Source: Ketogulonicigenium robustum
GTDB taxonomy: Bacteria; Pseudomonadota; Alphaproteobacteria; Rhodobacterales; Rhodobacteraceae
Length of the DNA stretch: 64,000 nucleotides
Direction: 5' to 3'
NCBI RefSeq assembly: GCF_002117445.1
Contig: NZ_CP019937.1
Span: 27,501 to 91,500 of the forward strand
Below the pieces are notes generated by a model, which made no database searches, was not told where the DNA came from, and was given only the letters and a program-made list of their open reading frames with translations. Within the stretch, counting starts at the first letter, position 1, and every line of letters starts with the position of its first letter. Positions 28,936 through 37,931 of this stretch are shown piece by piece. The position numbers were made by a program, and so were the translations under genes.

Positions 28936-30095
28936 TGAGTAAACCCGATGGCACCTTGCTGGTCAACACCGGTCGCCCGCATGGCGCGGGAATCCACGGG
29001 GTAAACCCGCCCATCGTGCGCGCCTCGACCTTTGTGTTCGACACGCTGACGGCGTTCGAGGACGCCTCGAAAACCCCGTTTGATGTGCCGTTCTACGGCC
29101 GCGTCGGCACCCCCACCACCTTTGCCTTCGAGGCCGCAATGGCCGAGCTGGAAGGCGGCCACCGCGCGATTGCGACCTCATCGGGCGTATCGGCGATTTC
29201 GGCGGTGCTGCTCGGCTTTATGGCCGATGGCGGGCATTTGCTGGTGGTCGATACCGTTTACGAGCCTGTGCGCCGGTTCTGCACCCGTATGCTGGCGCGT
29301 ATGGGCGTAGAAACCACCTTTTACGACCCCGCCATTGGCGCTGAAATCGCAGATCTGATCCGCGACGATACACGGTTGATCTACATGGAATCGCCGGGGT
29401 CGGGCACGTTCGATGTGCTGGACGTGCCTGCCATTGTGGCCGCGGCGAAGGCGCGTGCCGTGCCCACCGCCATTGATAACACATGGGCGACCCCGCTGTT
29501 CTTCCGGCCGCTGGAACATGGGGTCGACGTGTCGATCCACGCGGCGACGAAATACATCGTCGGCCATTCGGATGCGATGCTGGGGGTAATCACCACCAAT
29601 GCCGCCGTCCATGATGCAGTGCGCCGCGCGACCCAAGATCTGGGGGCCTGCGCCGGGATCGAAGAGGTAAATCTTGGCCTGCGCGGATTGCGCACGTTGG
29701 ACGTGCGCCTGCGGCGGCACGCTGCCAGCGCGATGCAGTTGGCGCAGTGGTTGCAGGCGCAGCCGGGCGTTGCGCGCGTTCTGCACCCCGCACTGCCCGA
29801 TTGCCCGGGGCATGCCTTCTGGGCGCGCGATTTCGACGGTGCGGCGGGACTCTTTTCGGTCGAGCTGACGGGCGGCGCGGATGCGGCGCGGCAGTTTATC
29901 GATGCGCTGCAGCTATTCCGCATCGGCTTTAGCTGGGGCGGGTTCGAAAGCTTGGTCTTGCCGGTCCACCTTGAAAACCGCGCGCTGCCGCGCTGGGCGA
30001 ACACCGGCGCGTTGGTGCGGCTGCAAGTCGGGCTGGAAGACCCTGATGACCTGCAGCGCGATCTGGCGCAAGCCTTGGCCGTGATCGCGCCTTAA
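28935..30095 (+). CDS. metC: Cystathionine beta-lyase / PLP-dependent C-S lyase
   Basis: About 386 residues from MSKPDGTLLVNTGRPHG. The PLP lysine is K206 in SIHAATKYIVGHSDAMLG, and YGRVGTPTTFAFEAAMAELEGG is the substrate-entry region of the Cys/Met metabolism family. The reaction is beta-elimination of cystathionine or another cysteine S-conjugate to thiol, pyruvate and ammonia. Its position after a mercaptopyruvate sulfurtransferase and near a sulfoxide-reductase-like enzyme makes a role in breaking down a sulfur compound as likely as methionine synthesis. A longer frame upstream overlaps the rhodanese gene and is not used. Confidence 0.88.
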   Translation: MSKPDGTLLVNTGRPHGAGIHGVNPPIVRASTFVFDTLTAFEDASKTPFDVPFYGRVGTPTTFAFEAAMAELEGGHRAIATSSGVSAISAVLLGFMADGGHLLVVDTVYEPVRRFCTRMLARMGVETTFYDPAIGAEIADLIRDDTRLIYMESPGSGTFDVLDVPAIVAAAKARAVPTAIDNTWATPLFFRPLEHGVDVSIHAATKYIVGHSDAMLGVITTNAAVHDAVRRATQDLGACAGIEEVNLGLRGLRTLDVRLRRHAASAMQLAQWLQAQPGVARVLHPALPDCPGHAFWARDFDGAAGLFSVELTGGADAARQFIDALQLFRIGFSWGGFESLVLPVHLENRALPRWANTGALVRLQVGLEDPDDLQRDLAQALAVIAP

Positions 30096-31417
30096 CGCTG
30101 AACGGTGACCCTGCGCCGTTTTGGTGCGGGGTCACCGCCCCGTGCTTGATCCTGCGTTGGGGGGGGTATCCCGTGGCTGAAGGTCAGCGGCGGCAGCTGG
30201 GCGCCCAATGCCTCTGCTGCGCGCTGCAGGTTGGCCTGCACGCTTACGCAGGCCGCGTTGAATGCGGGCGTATCCAGCGTGATATGCAGCGTGTCTTGCC
30301 GGATTTGCTGCATCCGATAGTCGTCGATCGGCGCAGTCGCGGTGGCCACGGCCTGCCGCAAAATATCGGCAGGCACATAAATCAGGCCAGTTTCCGTGCC
30401 TGCCGTGCCGCTGTTGCGGGTGTGCCAATACACCATGTCATCGGCGCGCCCCTCGATCCGGGTGATGCGCGTTGCGGCAGATCCGCAGGCGCAGGGGGTA
30501 GGGTCGGGCACAAGCACATCGTCCAGCCGGTAGTTCAGAATCGGCAAGGTCTGGCGGCGCAGGTCGGTGATGATGGGACAGAAGGCCCCCGTGGCAGTAT
30601 CGACGACATCGCGGCCGAAATGGACATATCTTTCGTTCAGATGTAGCGATCCTGCCTTGCAGGTCAGGGCCAGCACCCCCTCGGTGCATTGATAGATCTG
30701 CGCGACGGGGCGTTCGAAGGCGCGGGTGATGGCGATTTCATCCTCGGGGGACAGTACCTCGGCCACGGAAATCACTTGCTGGGGGGCGATGTGCAGGTGG
30801 CCCGCGGTCTGCGCGCCCGCCAGGCGGGTCAGCACCTGCGCGGGGGCAATCAGTACCGTGGGGTTTTGGTGGTTCAGCGCGGGGATATGCGCATCAATCC
30901 CGCGCAGCAGGTCATAGAACCCGAAGGCGATCAGCGGGTTTCGCACCGTTTCATAAAGCGGGTTATTGGCCCGCAGAAAGAACGCGACGCGTTGGCGGCG
31001 CCACAGCTGCGGCATGAACCGCCCCATCATCAGGGCCGCCCACAGCCGCCGTTCCGCCCGGTTCGAGGCGAACAAGCCCCGCTGCCCCGATGTGCCCGTC
31101 GACAACCCCAGCGCCACATCGCCGATCATCGGGGTGAAGTCGCGGCTGGCTTCGGCTTGCAGGGTCAGATGCAGGGCTTCCTCGCGCGTGAGGCCAGCGG
31201 TGTTGATCTGGCTGAAATGCTCCATCAGCCGCGCTTTGTTCATCTGGGGCCAGCGGGCCACCGGCTGGTCGGCAAAGGGCGCATAGAACGGGCTGCGGGG
31301 CATAACAGTGCGGCGCAGCCGTGCAAAGCCCTGGGCCTGCAGCCGGTCGATTGCCGCGCGGGTGCGCGGGGGTGGCAGGTAGCGCGTGGCGATTAGGGTG
31401 TTGATAGCCTCAATCAT
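30092..31417 (-). CDS. PaaK/F390-synthetase-like adenylate-forming enzyme
   Basis: About 441 residues, start at 31417 (MIEAINTLIATRYLPPP). Motifs of the phenylacetate-CoA ligase/F390 synthetase group: the nucleotide loop STGTSG at 106-111, YQCTEGVL (the usual YGxTE position) and LPILNYRLDDVLV. The Cys pair in TPCACGS is also seen in this group. It would activate a carboxylate as acyl-AMP, and perhaps pass it to CoA or an amine. It ends a four-gene operon and overlaps the MBL gene by 8 bp; the stop overlaps the convergent C-S lyase gene by 4 bp. Confidence 0.8.
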   Translation of the reverse strand: MIEAINTLIATRYLPPPRTRAAIDRLQAQGFARLRRTVMPRSPFYAPFADQPVARWPQMNKARLMEHFSQINTAGLTREEALHLTLQAEASRDFTPMIGDVALGLSTGTSGQRGLFASNRAERRLWAALMMGRFMPQLWRRQRVAFFLRANNPLYETVRNPLIAFGFYDLLRGIDAHIPALNHQNPTVLIAPAQVLTRLAGAQTAGHLHIAPQQVISVAEVLSPEDEIAITRAFERPVAQIYQCTEGVLALTCKAGSLHLNERYVHFGRDVVDTATGAFCPIITDLRRQTLPILNYRLDDVLVPDPTPCACGSAATRITRIEGRADDMVYWHTRNSGTAGTETGLIYVPADILRQAVATATAPIDDYRMQQIRQDTLHITLDTPAFNAACVSVQANLQRAAEALGAQLPPLTFSHGIPPPTQDQARGGDPAPKRRRVTVQR

Positions 31418-32237
31418 GCGGGGGGAAGTTTTCGGGGCAGTGCGACGCAACAATACGTACATGCGGCGCGCGGCGATGCAGGGCCACAAGGCGCGCGAAG
31501 GTTGCCAGATAGGCATTGGCATCGCCCAGCCGCGCCAATGTCATGCGGGGTGGCGGGCTATTGGCGCGCAGGGCAGACAGGCCCCAAGCCGCGTCGGCAA
31601 CCAGAAACGTCGGCCCCGTGCTGGTATGGGGCACGAACAGCCCCACCTGACCAGTGCCATGGCCGGGCAGCGGTACGATCAGCGCAGACTGGTCGCCAAA
31701 CAGGTCGAACCCCGTGCCGAACTCTGCCAAATCCCACGGGGTCAAATCGACGGGCGGCAGGGCCTGAATGGGCGCGATGGGGATTGCCCGCAGATTGTCG
31801 CGCAGCCCTTCGGGAAGCCCCGCCTTCAGACTGGCCAGCCGCCCCGCTTTCAGCGCGGCCATCGCGGGGGCGCTGGCCAGAACGGGGGGCAGCGGCGCGG
31901 CAAGGTCGAACAGGCCCGCCACATGATCGGCATGCAAATGCGACAGAACGATGCGGTCGGGCTGCTCGGCACGCAGCTGATTGGCCAGCGACTCGTGCGC
32001 ATGAAACGTCACGGGGGTGAGCCACCGGTAAAGGCGTTCGGGGAAGGGCGCGGTGGCATCAAAGAACGCGCGGCCATAGCCAGTGTCGAACAGCACGCTG
32101 CCATGGCGAGGGTGGCGCAGCAGCGCAGCGCCCGCTGGAAACGCGACGGGCCGCAAGCCGCCATCACGGCGCGATAGCCGTTCGGGCGCGCGGCAGTACC
32201 CGACCCGCAGCAAAGTGACCTCGTAGGCCTCAGGCAT
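31410..32237 (-). CDS. MBL-fold metallo-hydrolase
   Basis: A 275-residue metallo-beta-lactamase-fold protein with the metal motif LSHLHADHVAG (H100, H102, D104, H105), preceded by HGSVLFDTGYG and followed by PLPGHGTGQVGLF and VADAAWG, which supply further ligands. Lactonases and thioesterases occur in this fold. It overlaps the neighbouring genes by 8 bp on both sides, so it belongs to the KAS III/SDR/adenylating operon. No signal peptide. Confidence 0.86.
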   Translation of the reverse strand: MPEAYEVTLLRVGYCRAPERLSRRDGGLRPVAFPAGAALLRHPRHGSVLFDTGYGRAFFDATAPFPERLYRWLTPVTFHAHESLANQLRAEQPDRIVLSHLHADHVAGLFDLAAPLPPVLASAPAMAALKAGRLASLKAGLPEGLRDNLRAIPIAPIQALPPVDLTPWDLAEFGTGFDLFGDQSALIVPLPGHGTGQVGLFVPHTSTGPTFLVADAAWGLSALRANSPPPRMTLARLGDANAYLATFARLVALHRRAPHVRIVASHCPENFPPHD

Positions 32238-33198
32238 AGTCCTGCACGCCTTGCTGCAGGGTGGTTTGTGGCTGGTAGCCCAGCTGGCTGCGCGCCTTTT
32301 CGATATTCAATGTCAGGCTCCGCCCGAGGGAGGCGACCGCTTGGCGCGTCAGCACAGGCTCGCGCAAGGGGGCGAAGATGCGGTGCGCCCCCTCCAGCAC
32401 GCTGGCGATGGCCATGGCCGCGCTATAGGGCAGCCGCACCTCGCGCACGCTGAGGCCGCGCAACTGGCTGACGGTTTGCAGGATTTGCCCGAACGACAGG
32501 GTCTCGCCCGATGTGATGTTAAAGACCTGCCCCCCAGCCGCAGGGTGGTGGCCCAGTAGGTGCATGGCGCGTGCCGCATCGCTGACATGGGTGATGTCGA
32601 CCAATGCGCCGCCGCCCGCGATCATCGGTACCTTGCCGCGTTGCATTGCGGCCAGCAGGCGCGGCATCAGCGACCGGTCGCCCGTTCCGTAAATCGCGCG
32701 GGGGCGCATCGCCGTGGTGCGCATGCCGCGCGGGTTGTCCGACGACATGACAAGTTGTTCGGCCAGAAACTTGGTGCGGGCGTAGTGGCTGGCGAAAACC
32801 TTGGGCAGGGGGGCGTCTTCGGGCAGGTTCAGCCGATCTGCGCCGTTCGCATAGATGCTGGGGGACGATGCAAAGACAAACCGCCCGACGCCTGCTTGCT
32901 GTGCGATGCGCAGCAGCGCGGCTGTGGCCGTGACGTTGACGGCCTGAAACGTGCGTGGGTCACCCCATGCCGATGACAGCGCGGCGCAGTGGTAGACGGT
33001 ATCGACCCCGTACAGGTGACGGGCCGGCAGCGGCTGGGTCAGATCGTGGTGGACGAAGTGGGCCCCCTGCACGCTTAGTTGCGCGCCGGCCAGTGTGTCG
33101 CGCCCGATTGCGATGACATCATCGCCCGCGTGCAGGCAAGTGTCGACCAACCGCGCGCCAAGGCAGCCGGTGGCCCCAGTGATCAGAACGCGGGCCAT
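32230..33198 (-). CDS. NAD(P)-dependent extended SDR, 3-beta-HSD/OleD-like
   Basis: A 322-residue reductase with TGATGCLG (residues 7-14) and the catalytic YARTK pair. DTVYHCAALSSAWGDPRTF, RPRAIYGTGDRSLMPRLL and GGALVDITHVSDAARAM resemble, from memory, OleD-type 2-alkyl-3-ketoacyl reductases and 3-beta-hydroxysteroid dehydrogenases. In this operon the natural job would be reduction of the product of the KAS III enzyme. It starts in a TGATG overlap with the KAS III gene. Confidence 0.82.
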   Translation of the reverse strand: MARVLITGATGCLGARLVDTCLHAGDDVIAIGRDTLAGAQLSVQGAHFVHHDLTQPLPARHLYGVDTVYHCAALSSAWGDPRTFQAVNVTATAALLRIAQQAGVGRFVFASSPSIYANGADRLNLPEDAPLPKVFASHYARTKFLAEQLVMSSDNPRGMRTTAMRPRAIYGTGDRSLMPRLLAAMQRGKVPMIAGGGALVDITHVSDAARAMHLLGHHPAAGGQVFNITSGETLSFGQILQTVSQLRGLSVREVRLPYSAAMAIASVLEGAHRIFAPLREPVLTRQAVASLGRSLTLNIEKARSQLGYQPQTTLQQGVQDYA

Positions 33199-34211
33199 CA
33201 GATTTGCACCACCATGCCGCCCAGTGATATACCTGCCGATGTGCCGATGATCAGCGCCCTGTCACCCGCCTTTAGCTGCCCATTGGCGCGTGCGTGATGC
33301 AGAGCCGTCGGGATTGATGCCGCGATCTGGTTGCCGCAGCGGGTGTAGGTGTTGACGACGCGGGCAGGATCGATCCCCAGCCGCGCGATTTCCCGTGCCA
33401 GCGCCGGCCCCGAGGCTTGGTGCGGGATGACACAAGCCAGATCATCAAGGCGGCACCCCGCATCGTCCAGCAGCGCCGCCAAAAAGGCAGGCATGTGGCG
33501 CGCGGCATAGCGAAACGCCTGCGCGCCGTCCATTTGGAACAGGTTTTGCGCGGCAGCGCCGTGCACGCCCAGCCGCGTGCCGCCGCCTTCCAGCCTGCAG
33601 ATTTCGTGCCCCGCGCCGTAGGTTGCAAAGCGGTGCGCGAGGAGTTGCGAAGGGCCTGCCGTCAGCACCACGGCCGCCGCGCCATCGCCGAAAATCGCGG
33701 CAGCGTCTGGGTTCGACCAATCAAGCGCCGCTGACGCGATATCGGCCGAAAACACCAGCACGTTGCGCGCGAGCCCCAAACTGATCCGCATGACTGCCAG
33801 TTCGAACGCTTGGACAAAGCTGAGGCAGGTGGCATTCACATCGTAGGCCGCCCCCCCCGACTGCCCCAGCCCAAGGCGGTTTTGCACCAAAGCAGCGGTT
33901 GAGGGGATGGGCTGTTCCATCACCCCGCACGCACCGATGATCAGGTCCAGCGCGCTGGGCGGCATGTCTGCATTTTGCAGCGCAGCGCGCGCGGCGGCGG
34001 CGGCCATAAAGGATGTGGTCTCGTCGGGCGCAGCGATGTGGCGCTGGGTCAGGCCGTAGCGCTGGGCGCATTGGCCCGCGGGCCACCCCAAACGGTTGTC
34101 GATTTCGTCCGAGGGCAGGATGTGCCGTGGCAGATAAATCCCGCTTCCGGCGATGCTGAATGTGATCGGCGAAGGGGCGCGTGTGGGTGTCGTTTTAAGG
34201 TGGGGCATCAT
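33198..34211 (-). CDS. 3-oxoacyl-ACP synthase III family protein (FabH/OleA-like)
   Basis: About 337 residues from the ATG at 34211. The thiolase-fold triad is intact: C129 in YDVNATCLSF, H264 in VIPHQASG and N294 in CGNQIAASIP. It condenses an acyl thioester with another acyl donor. OleA enzymes carry a Glu just before the PSTA motif (recalled from the Xanthomonas enzyme); here the residue is Ile (PIPSTA), with a Glu three positions earlier, so true OleA chemistry is uncertain. First gene of a four-gene operon. An upstream TTG start would add 7 residues. Confidence 0.85.
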   Translation of the reverse strand: MMPHLKTTPTRAPSPITFSIAGSGIYLPRHILPSDEIDNRLGWPAGQCAQRYGLTQRHIAAPDETTSFMAAAAARAALQNADMPPSALDLIIGACGVMEQPIPSTAALVQNRLGLGQSGGAAYDVNATCLSFVQAFELAVMRISLGLARNVLVFSADIASAALDWSNPDAAAIFGDGAAAVVLTAGPSQLLAHRFATYGAGHEICRLEGGGTRLGVHGAAAQNLFQMDGAQAFRYAARHMPAFLAALLDDAGCRLDDLACVIPHQASGPALAREIARLGIDPARVVNTYTRCGNQIAASIPTALHHARANGQLKAGDRALIIGTSAGISLGGMVVQI

Positions 34212-34334
34212 GCCTTTGGCGTTGCACCGCAAAGCCTGCGGCCTGTAACAGGTAAACGTTGCGCGAAAAGCTGCAAGCGTTTCGAACGGCTTGGGACAGT
34301 TTCCGCCGATCTACGCGGCTGCAAGGGGAATGGT

Positions 34335-35402
34335 GTGGGCTTTTTCGGGAATCTGAATTTCACCTCGGCGAACGAGGATAGTCGCAGCGAGCTGGCCGCG
34401 ATTGGCACGCAGCGCGGCACGATTGTGACGCTGACAGGCAGCGGCGCGCGCGCGTTAGATCTGCTGCTGGGGGCGGCTGACCAAGTCCTCGCGCTGGATA
34501 TGAACCCTGCGCAAAATGCCCTGCTGGGGCTGAAAATGGCGGCCTTCGATGTATTGGATCACGATGCATTGCTGGCGTTTTTGGGCGTGACCGCCAGCGA
34601 TGACCGCGCGGCGACTTATCAGGCGCTGCGGCCAGCGCTGACCCCCGATGACCGCGCCTTTTGGGATGCGCGCCAAAAGATTTTGGCCCGCGGCGTGATT
34701 TACGCGGGGCTATGGGAAAAGGTGCTGCGCTTTGGTGCGCGCGCCACGCGGTTGTGGCGGGGGCAGGCGCGCATCGACGCGCTGTTCGCCGCCCCCGATG
34801 TGGATGTGCAGGCAGCCCTGTGGCGGCAGTATTTCGATGATCGCGCGTGGCGCCTTGCCATCCGCGCGCTGGGACAGCGTTGGGTGTGGACGCGGCTGGT
34901 GGGCGAGCCGGGCGGGGCCTTCCTGCCGCCGCCCCGCGTGGTCGAAGCGCGTCTGGCAGGCGCATTCACTGGCGCTGCCGGTCGCTTTTTGTGGCGCGAG
35001 AGCGATTTTGCCAGCCTGATCCTGCGCGGCACCATCGCGCCGCCTGCCGCGCTGCCTTTGCACCTTTTGCCTGAGAATCACGACGGCATCCGCGCGGGGC
35101 TGGCCCGCATTCGCCGCATCGATGGGGGCTTGCTGGATCTGCCGCGTTTGGGGGTGCAGGGGGTGACGGGGTTTTCGCTGTCGGATTTCGGCTCGTACTG
35201 TGATGCGGCGACCTATGCGCAGGTTTGGCAGGCCGTGTTGCAGGTCGCCGCACCAGATGCGCGCTTTTGCGAGCGTATTTTTATGAATGATCTGCAGCTG
35301 CCCGACCCGCGCATCGTGCTGGATCGGGCCCTGTCAGACAGGTTGACGGCGCAAGACCGCGCCATCATTTACACGCTGCGCGCGGGGCGGCTGGCGGTTT
35401 AG
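34335..35402 (+). CDS. DUF3419 family protein (BtaA-like)
   Basis: About 355 residues. The GTG at 34335 follows AAGGGG at good spacing and opens VGFFGNLNFTSANEDSRSE; FTSANEDSRSE is the hallmark of the family. TLTGSGARALDLLLGAADQVLALDMNP is an S-adenosylmethionine-binding region, and SLSDFGSYCD lies near the C-terminus. BtaA transfers the 3-amino-3-carboxypropyl group of SAM to diacylglycerol in betaine-lipid synthesis, but that is normally paired with BtaB, which is not seen here. It is divergent from the KAS III operon, hinting at shared lipid-like chemistry. Confidence 0.8.
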   Translation: MGFFGNLNFTSANEDSRSELAAIGTQRGTIVTLTGSGARALDLLLGAADQVLALDMNPAQNALLGLKMAAFDVLDHDALLAFLGVTASDDRAATYQALRPALTPDDRAFWDARQKILARGVIYAGLWEKVLRFGARATRLWRGQARIDALFAAPDVDVQAALWRQYFDDRAWRLAIRALGQRWVWTRLVGEPGGAFLPPPRVVEARLAGAFTGAAGRFLWRESDFASLILRGTIAPPAALPLHLLPENHDGIRAGLARIRRIDGGLLDLPRLGVQGVTGFSLSDFGSYCDAATYAQVWQAVLQVAAPDARFCERIFMNDLQLPDPRIVLDRALSDRLTAQDRAIIYTLRAGRLAV

Positions 35403-36235
35403 CCGCCGCAGCTGACGTTTTGCCCGACGACGGTGGGCCCTTCGGGCGGAACACCTTCGCCTGCAGTGACGACCTGCAACAGATCGGGGCCGTTGGTGTA
35501 GCGGAAGCTGCAAAAGTTCAGACCGGTTCCCGAGCAACTGTCAGCCTCGGGCACGCCGCCTTCGGCGAACGCGATAGACTGGGGGTCGCGCGCCTCGGGC
35601 GGGGTGATTTCAACCTCCCACCCCGCGGCAAGGTAGGCCTCGCGGGCGGTGGCAATCGGCTGGCCGTAGCGCAGGGGCAGCTCCATCGACCCGCCGCAGA
35701 CGCTCTCGCGTTCGGGCAGTGGGGCGAGGGCGATGTGACCGGCTGCGGTCAACGCGATGTCGGCCGTGGGCAGCGACAGCACATCGCCGTCGCGCAACCG
35801 CACCGCCCCGTTTTCCAACGCTTCCAGCCCGCCAATGGCGAAGGGCATGTCGCCTTCGGCCCAGATCAGGCCCAGCAGGTGATCATCGCTGAAGACCCCG
35901 ATATTGCCGCCGCTGATGGCGCAGGCTCCTCCACCAGCCTCGTTGGCCCCGGCTGCGAAGCTGACAAGCGTATACGGGCCCAAGGGAGCCTCGCTGGTGA
36001 CATGCCACCCTAGCGCGTCAACCAGTTGGCCACCCACGCTGGTCGGCGGGGCCGCGAAACAGCTGCGGTCGCCATCCGGCGGCGGGGCCAACTGTGCGGG
36101 GCGACCTGCGGTGAAGCCCGCAAGTTCGGTCGAAATGTCGATGTCCAGCGCCTGCGCCGTCGCGGAGGAGGCACAAAGCGCGGTGACCAAGGCTGCCAAT
36201 GTCGAGGTGCTGGCGGCAAAGATGTGATGCTGCAT
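35399..36235 (-). CDS. Hypothetical exported protein with six cysteines
   Basis: A 278-residue protein of no family I recognise. The N-terminus is a Sec signal (STLAALVTALCASSATAQA, cleavage near residue 28). The mature part has six Cys (in RSCFA, GACAIS, SVCGG, DSCSG, FCSFR and VSCGG), an even number that suits disulfides in the periplasm. Two similar stretches, QLVDALGWHVTSEAPLGPY and EAYLAAGWEVEITPPEARD, suggest an internal duplication. The stop overlaps the convergent DUF3419 gene by 4 bp. Confidence 0.75.
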   Translation of the reverse strand: MQHHIFAASTSTLAALVTALCASSATAQALDIDISTELAGFTAGRPAQLAPPPDGDRSCFAAPPTSVGGQLVDALGWHVTSEAPLGPYTLVSFAAGANEAGGGACAISGGNIGVFSDDHLLGLIWAEGDMPFAIGGLEALENGAVRLRDGDVLSLPTADIALTAAGHIALAPLPERESVCGGSMELPLRYGQPIATAREAYLAAGWEVEITPPEARDPQSIAFAEGGVPEADSCSGTGLNFCSFRYTNGPDLLQVVTAGEGVPPEGPTVVGQNVSCGG

Positions 36236-36464
36236 GGGATACCTTTTGTTTCACAAAACCTTGCGGTGGTGGCAGCGGCTTTGCACCCATTTGGTGCGCC
36301 GCGCCGCGTATGGGCGCGTTTCTGCCGACGCACCGGCCTGCGCATCGCAGCCCCGCGCGCGCCGTGCGATCGCGCTGTTGCCGCCCTAGGCTGGCGTGGA
36401 TATCATCGCGGAGTAGCTGGCGGCGGCCTTACGCCCCTGCCTTCATCCCGAACGAGGACCCCCG

Positions 36465-37895
36465 ATGTATCACGACACGTTATTGCTGATCGACGGCACA
36501 TGGCGCGCCGCCTTGGATGGCCGCACGATTCCCGTCGTTAATCCCGCGAGCGAGGAGGTGATCGGCCACGTCGCCCATGCAGGCACCGCCGATCTGGATT
36601 TGGCGCTGGATGCCGCACAGCGTGGGTTCGACGTGTGGAAAGCCGTGTCCGCCTATGATCGGTCAAAGATCATGCGCCGCGCGGCCGATTTGCTGCGTGA
36701 ACGCGCCGCCGATATTGCCGTGTTGTTGACGCTGGAACAGGGTAAACCACTGGCGCAAAGCAAGATGGAGGTGCTTGGCGCCGCCGACACCATCGATTGG
36801 TTCGCCGAGGAAGGCCGCCGCACTTATGGGCAGGTGATTCCCGCCCGCGCCCCCGGCGTGCTGCAAATCACCATCAAGGACCCGGTCGGGCCGGTCGCGG
36901 CCTTTACACCGTGGAATTTCCCCGTGAACCAAGTGGTGCGCAAGCTGTCGGCGGCGCTGTGCACTGGCTGCTCGATCATCGTCAAAGCGCCCGAGGAAAC
37001 CCCCGCATCGCCCGCCGAACTGCTGCGTTGCTTTATGGATGCGGGCGTGCCGGCGGGGGTGGTGAATCTTGTCTACGGGGTGCCGTCCGAGATTTCGCAA
37101 TACCTGATCCCGCATCCGGTGATCCGCAAAATCTCGTTCACCGGCTCGACCCCTGTAGGCAAGCATCTGGCGGGTCTGGCGGGTCAGCATATGAAGCGCG
37201 CCACGATGGAGCTGGGCGGCCACGCGCCGGTGATGATCTTTAACGACGCCGATATTGACGAGGCGATCGCCCTGATGACGACGCACAAGTTCCGCAATGC
37301 GGGGCAGGTTTGTGTCTCGCCCACGCGCTTTTTGGTGCAGGACGGGGTGGCGGATCGGTTCCTTGCGGGCTTTGCCGAGGCTGCGTCCAAGTTGCGCGTC
37401 GGCGACGGGATGGACGCAGACAGCGACATCGGCCCCCTTGCGAACGAGCGGCGCATTCCCGCGCTGCAGGGCATGATCGACGATGCCGTGCAGCACGGCG
37501 GGCGCATCGTCACGGGCGGCCGCCGGATCGGCAACAAAGGCTATTTCTTTGAGCCGACCATTCTGGCCGATGTGCCGACATCGGCGCAGATCATGAATGA
37601 CGAACCCTTTGGCCCCGTGGCTGTCGTGAACCGTGTCGCGGGGATCGAGGATGCGCTGGCCGAAGCGAACCGCCTGCCGTTCGGCCTGGCGGCCTATGCC
37701 TTCACCAAGTCTTCGGAAACATCCGACCACCTGCGGGCGCGCGTGCGCGCAGGGATGCTGACGGTGAACCATTTGGGGCTGGCGCTGCCCGAAGTGCCCT
37801 TTGGCGGGATCGGCGATTCCGGTTACGGCACCGAGGGCGGGTCCGAGGCGGTCGATGCCTATCTGGACACCCGCTTCGTCACCCAGAAACTGTAA
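36465..37895 (+). CDS. NAD(P)-dependent aldehyde dehydrogenase, succinate-semialdehyde type
   Basis: A 476-residue enzyme. [19 protein letters not shown] is the coenzyme region, E249 in MELGGHAPV the general base and C283 in [12 protein letters not shown] the nucleophile. The overall pattern fits GabD/SsdA-type succinate or glutarate semialdehyde dehydrogenases. It stands alone on the plus strand, convergent with an SDR gene; a strong GC hairpin lies between them. Confidence 0.88.
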   Translation: MYHDTLLLIDGTWRAALDGRTIPVVNPASEEVIGHVAHAGTADLDLALDAAQRGFDVWKAVSAYDRSKIMRRAADLLRERAADIAVLLTLEQGKPLAQSKMEVLGAADTIDWFAEEGRRTYGQVIPARAPGVLQITIKDPVGPVAAFTPWNFPVNQVVRKLSAALCTGCSIIVKAPEETPASPAELLRCFMDAGVPAGVVNLVYGVPSEISQYLIPHPVIRKISFTGSTPVGKHLAGLAGQHMKRATMELGGHAPVMIFNDADIDEAIALMTTHKFRNAGQVCVSPTRFLVQDGVADRFLAGFAEAASKLRVGDGMDADSDIGPLANERRIPALQGMIDDAVQHGGRIVTGGRRIGNKGYFFEPTILADVPTSAQIMNDEPFGPVAVVNRVAGIEDALAEANRLPFGLAAYAFTKSSETSDHLRARVRAGMLTVNHLGLALPEVPFGGIGDSGYGTEGGSEAVDAYLDTRFVTQKL

Positions 37896-37901
37896 GGCAA
37901 A

Positions 37902-37925
37902 GGCGCGGCCCGATGGGGCCGCGCC
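37902..37925. terminator. GC-rich hairpin between convergent genes
   Basis: GGCGCGGCC (37902-37910) pairs perfectly with GGCCGCGCC (37917-37925) around CGATGG. It fills most of the 36-bp gap between two convergent stop codons, so it can serve both directions. There is no T-run, so termination may be imperfect or mainly a roadblock and 3'-end protector. Confidence 0.55.
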
Positions 37926-37931
37926 ACACGC

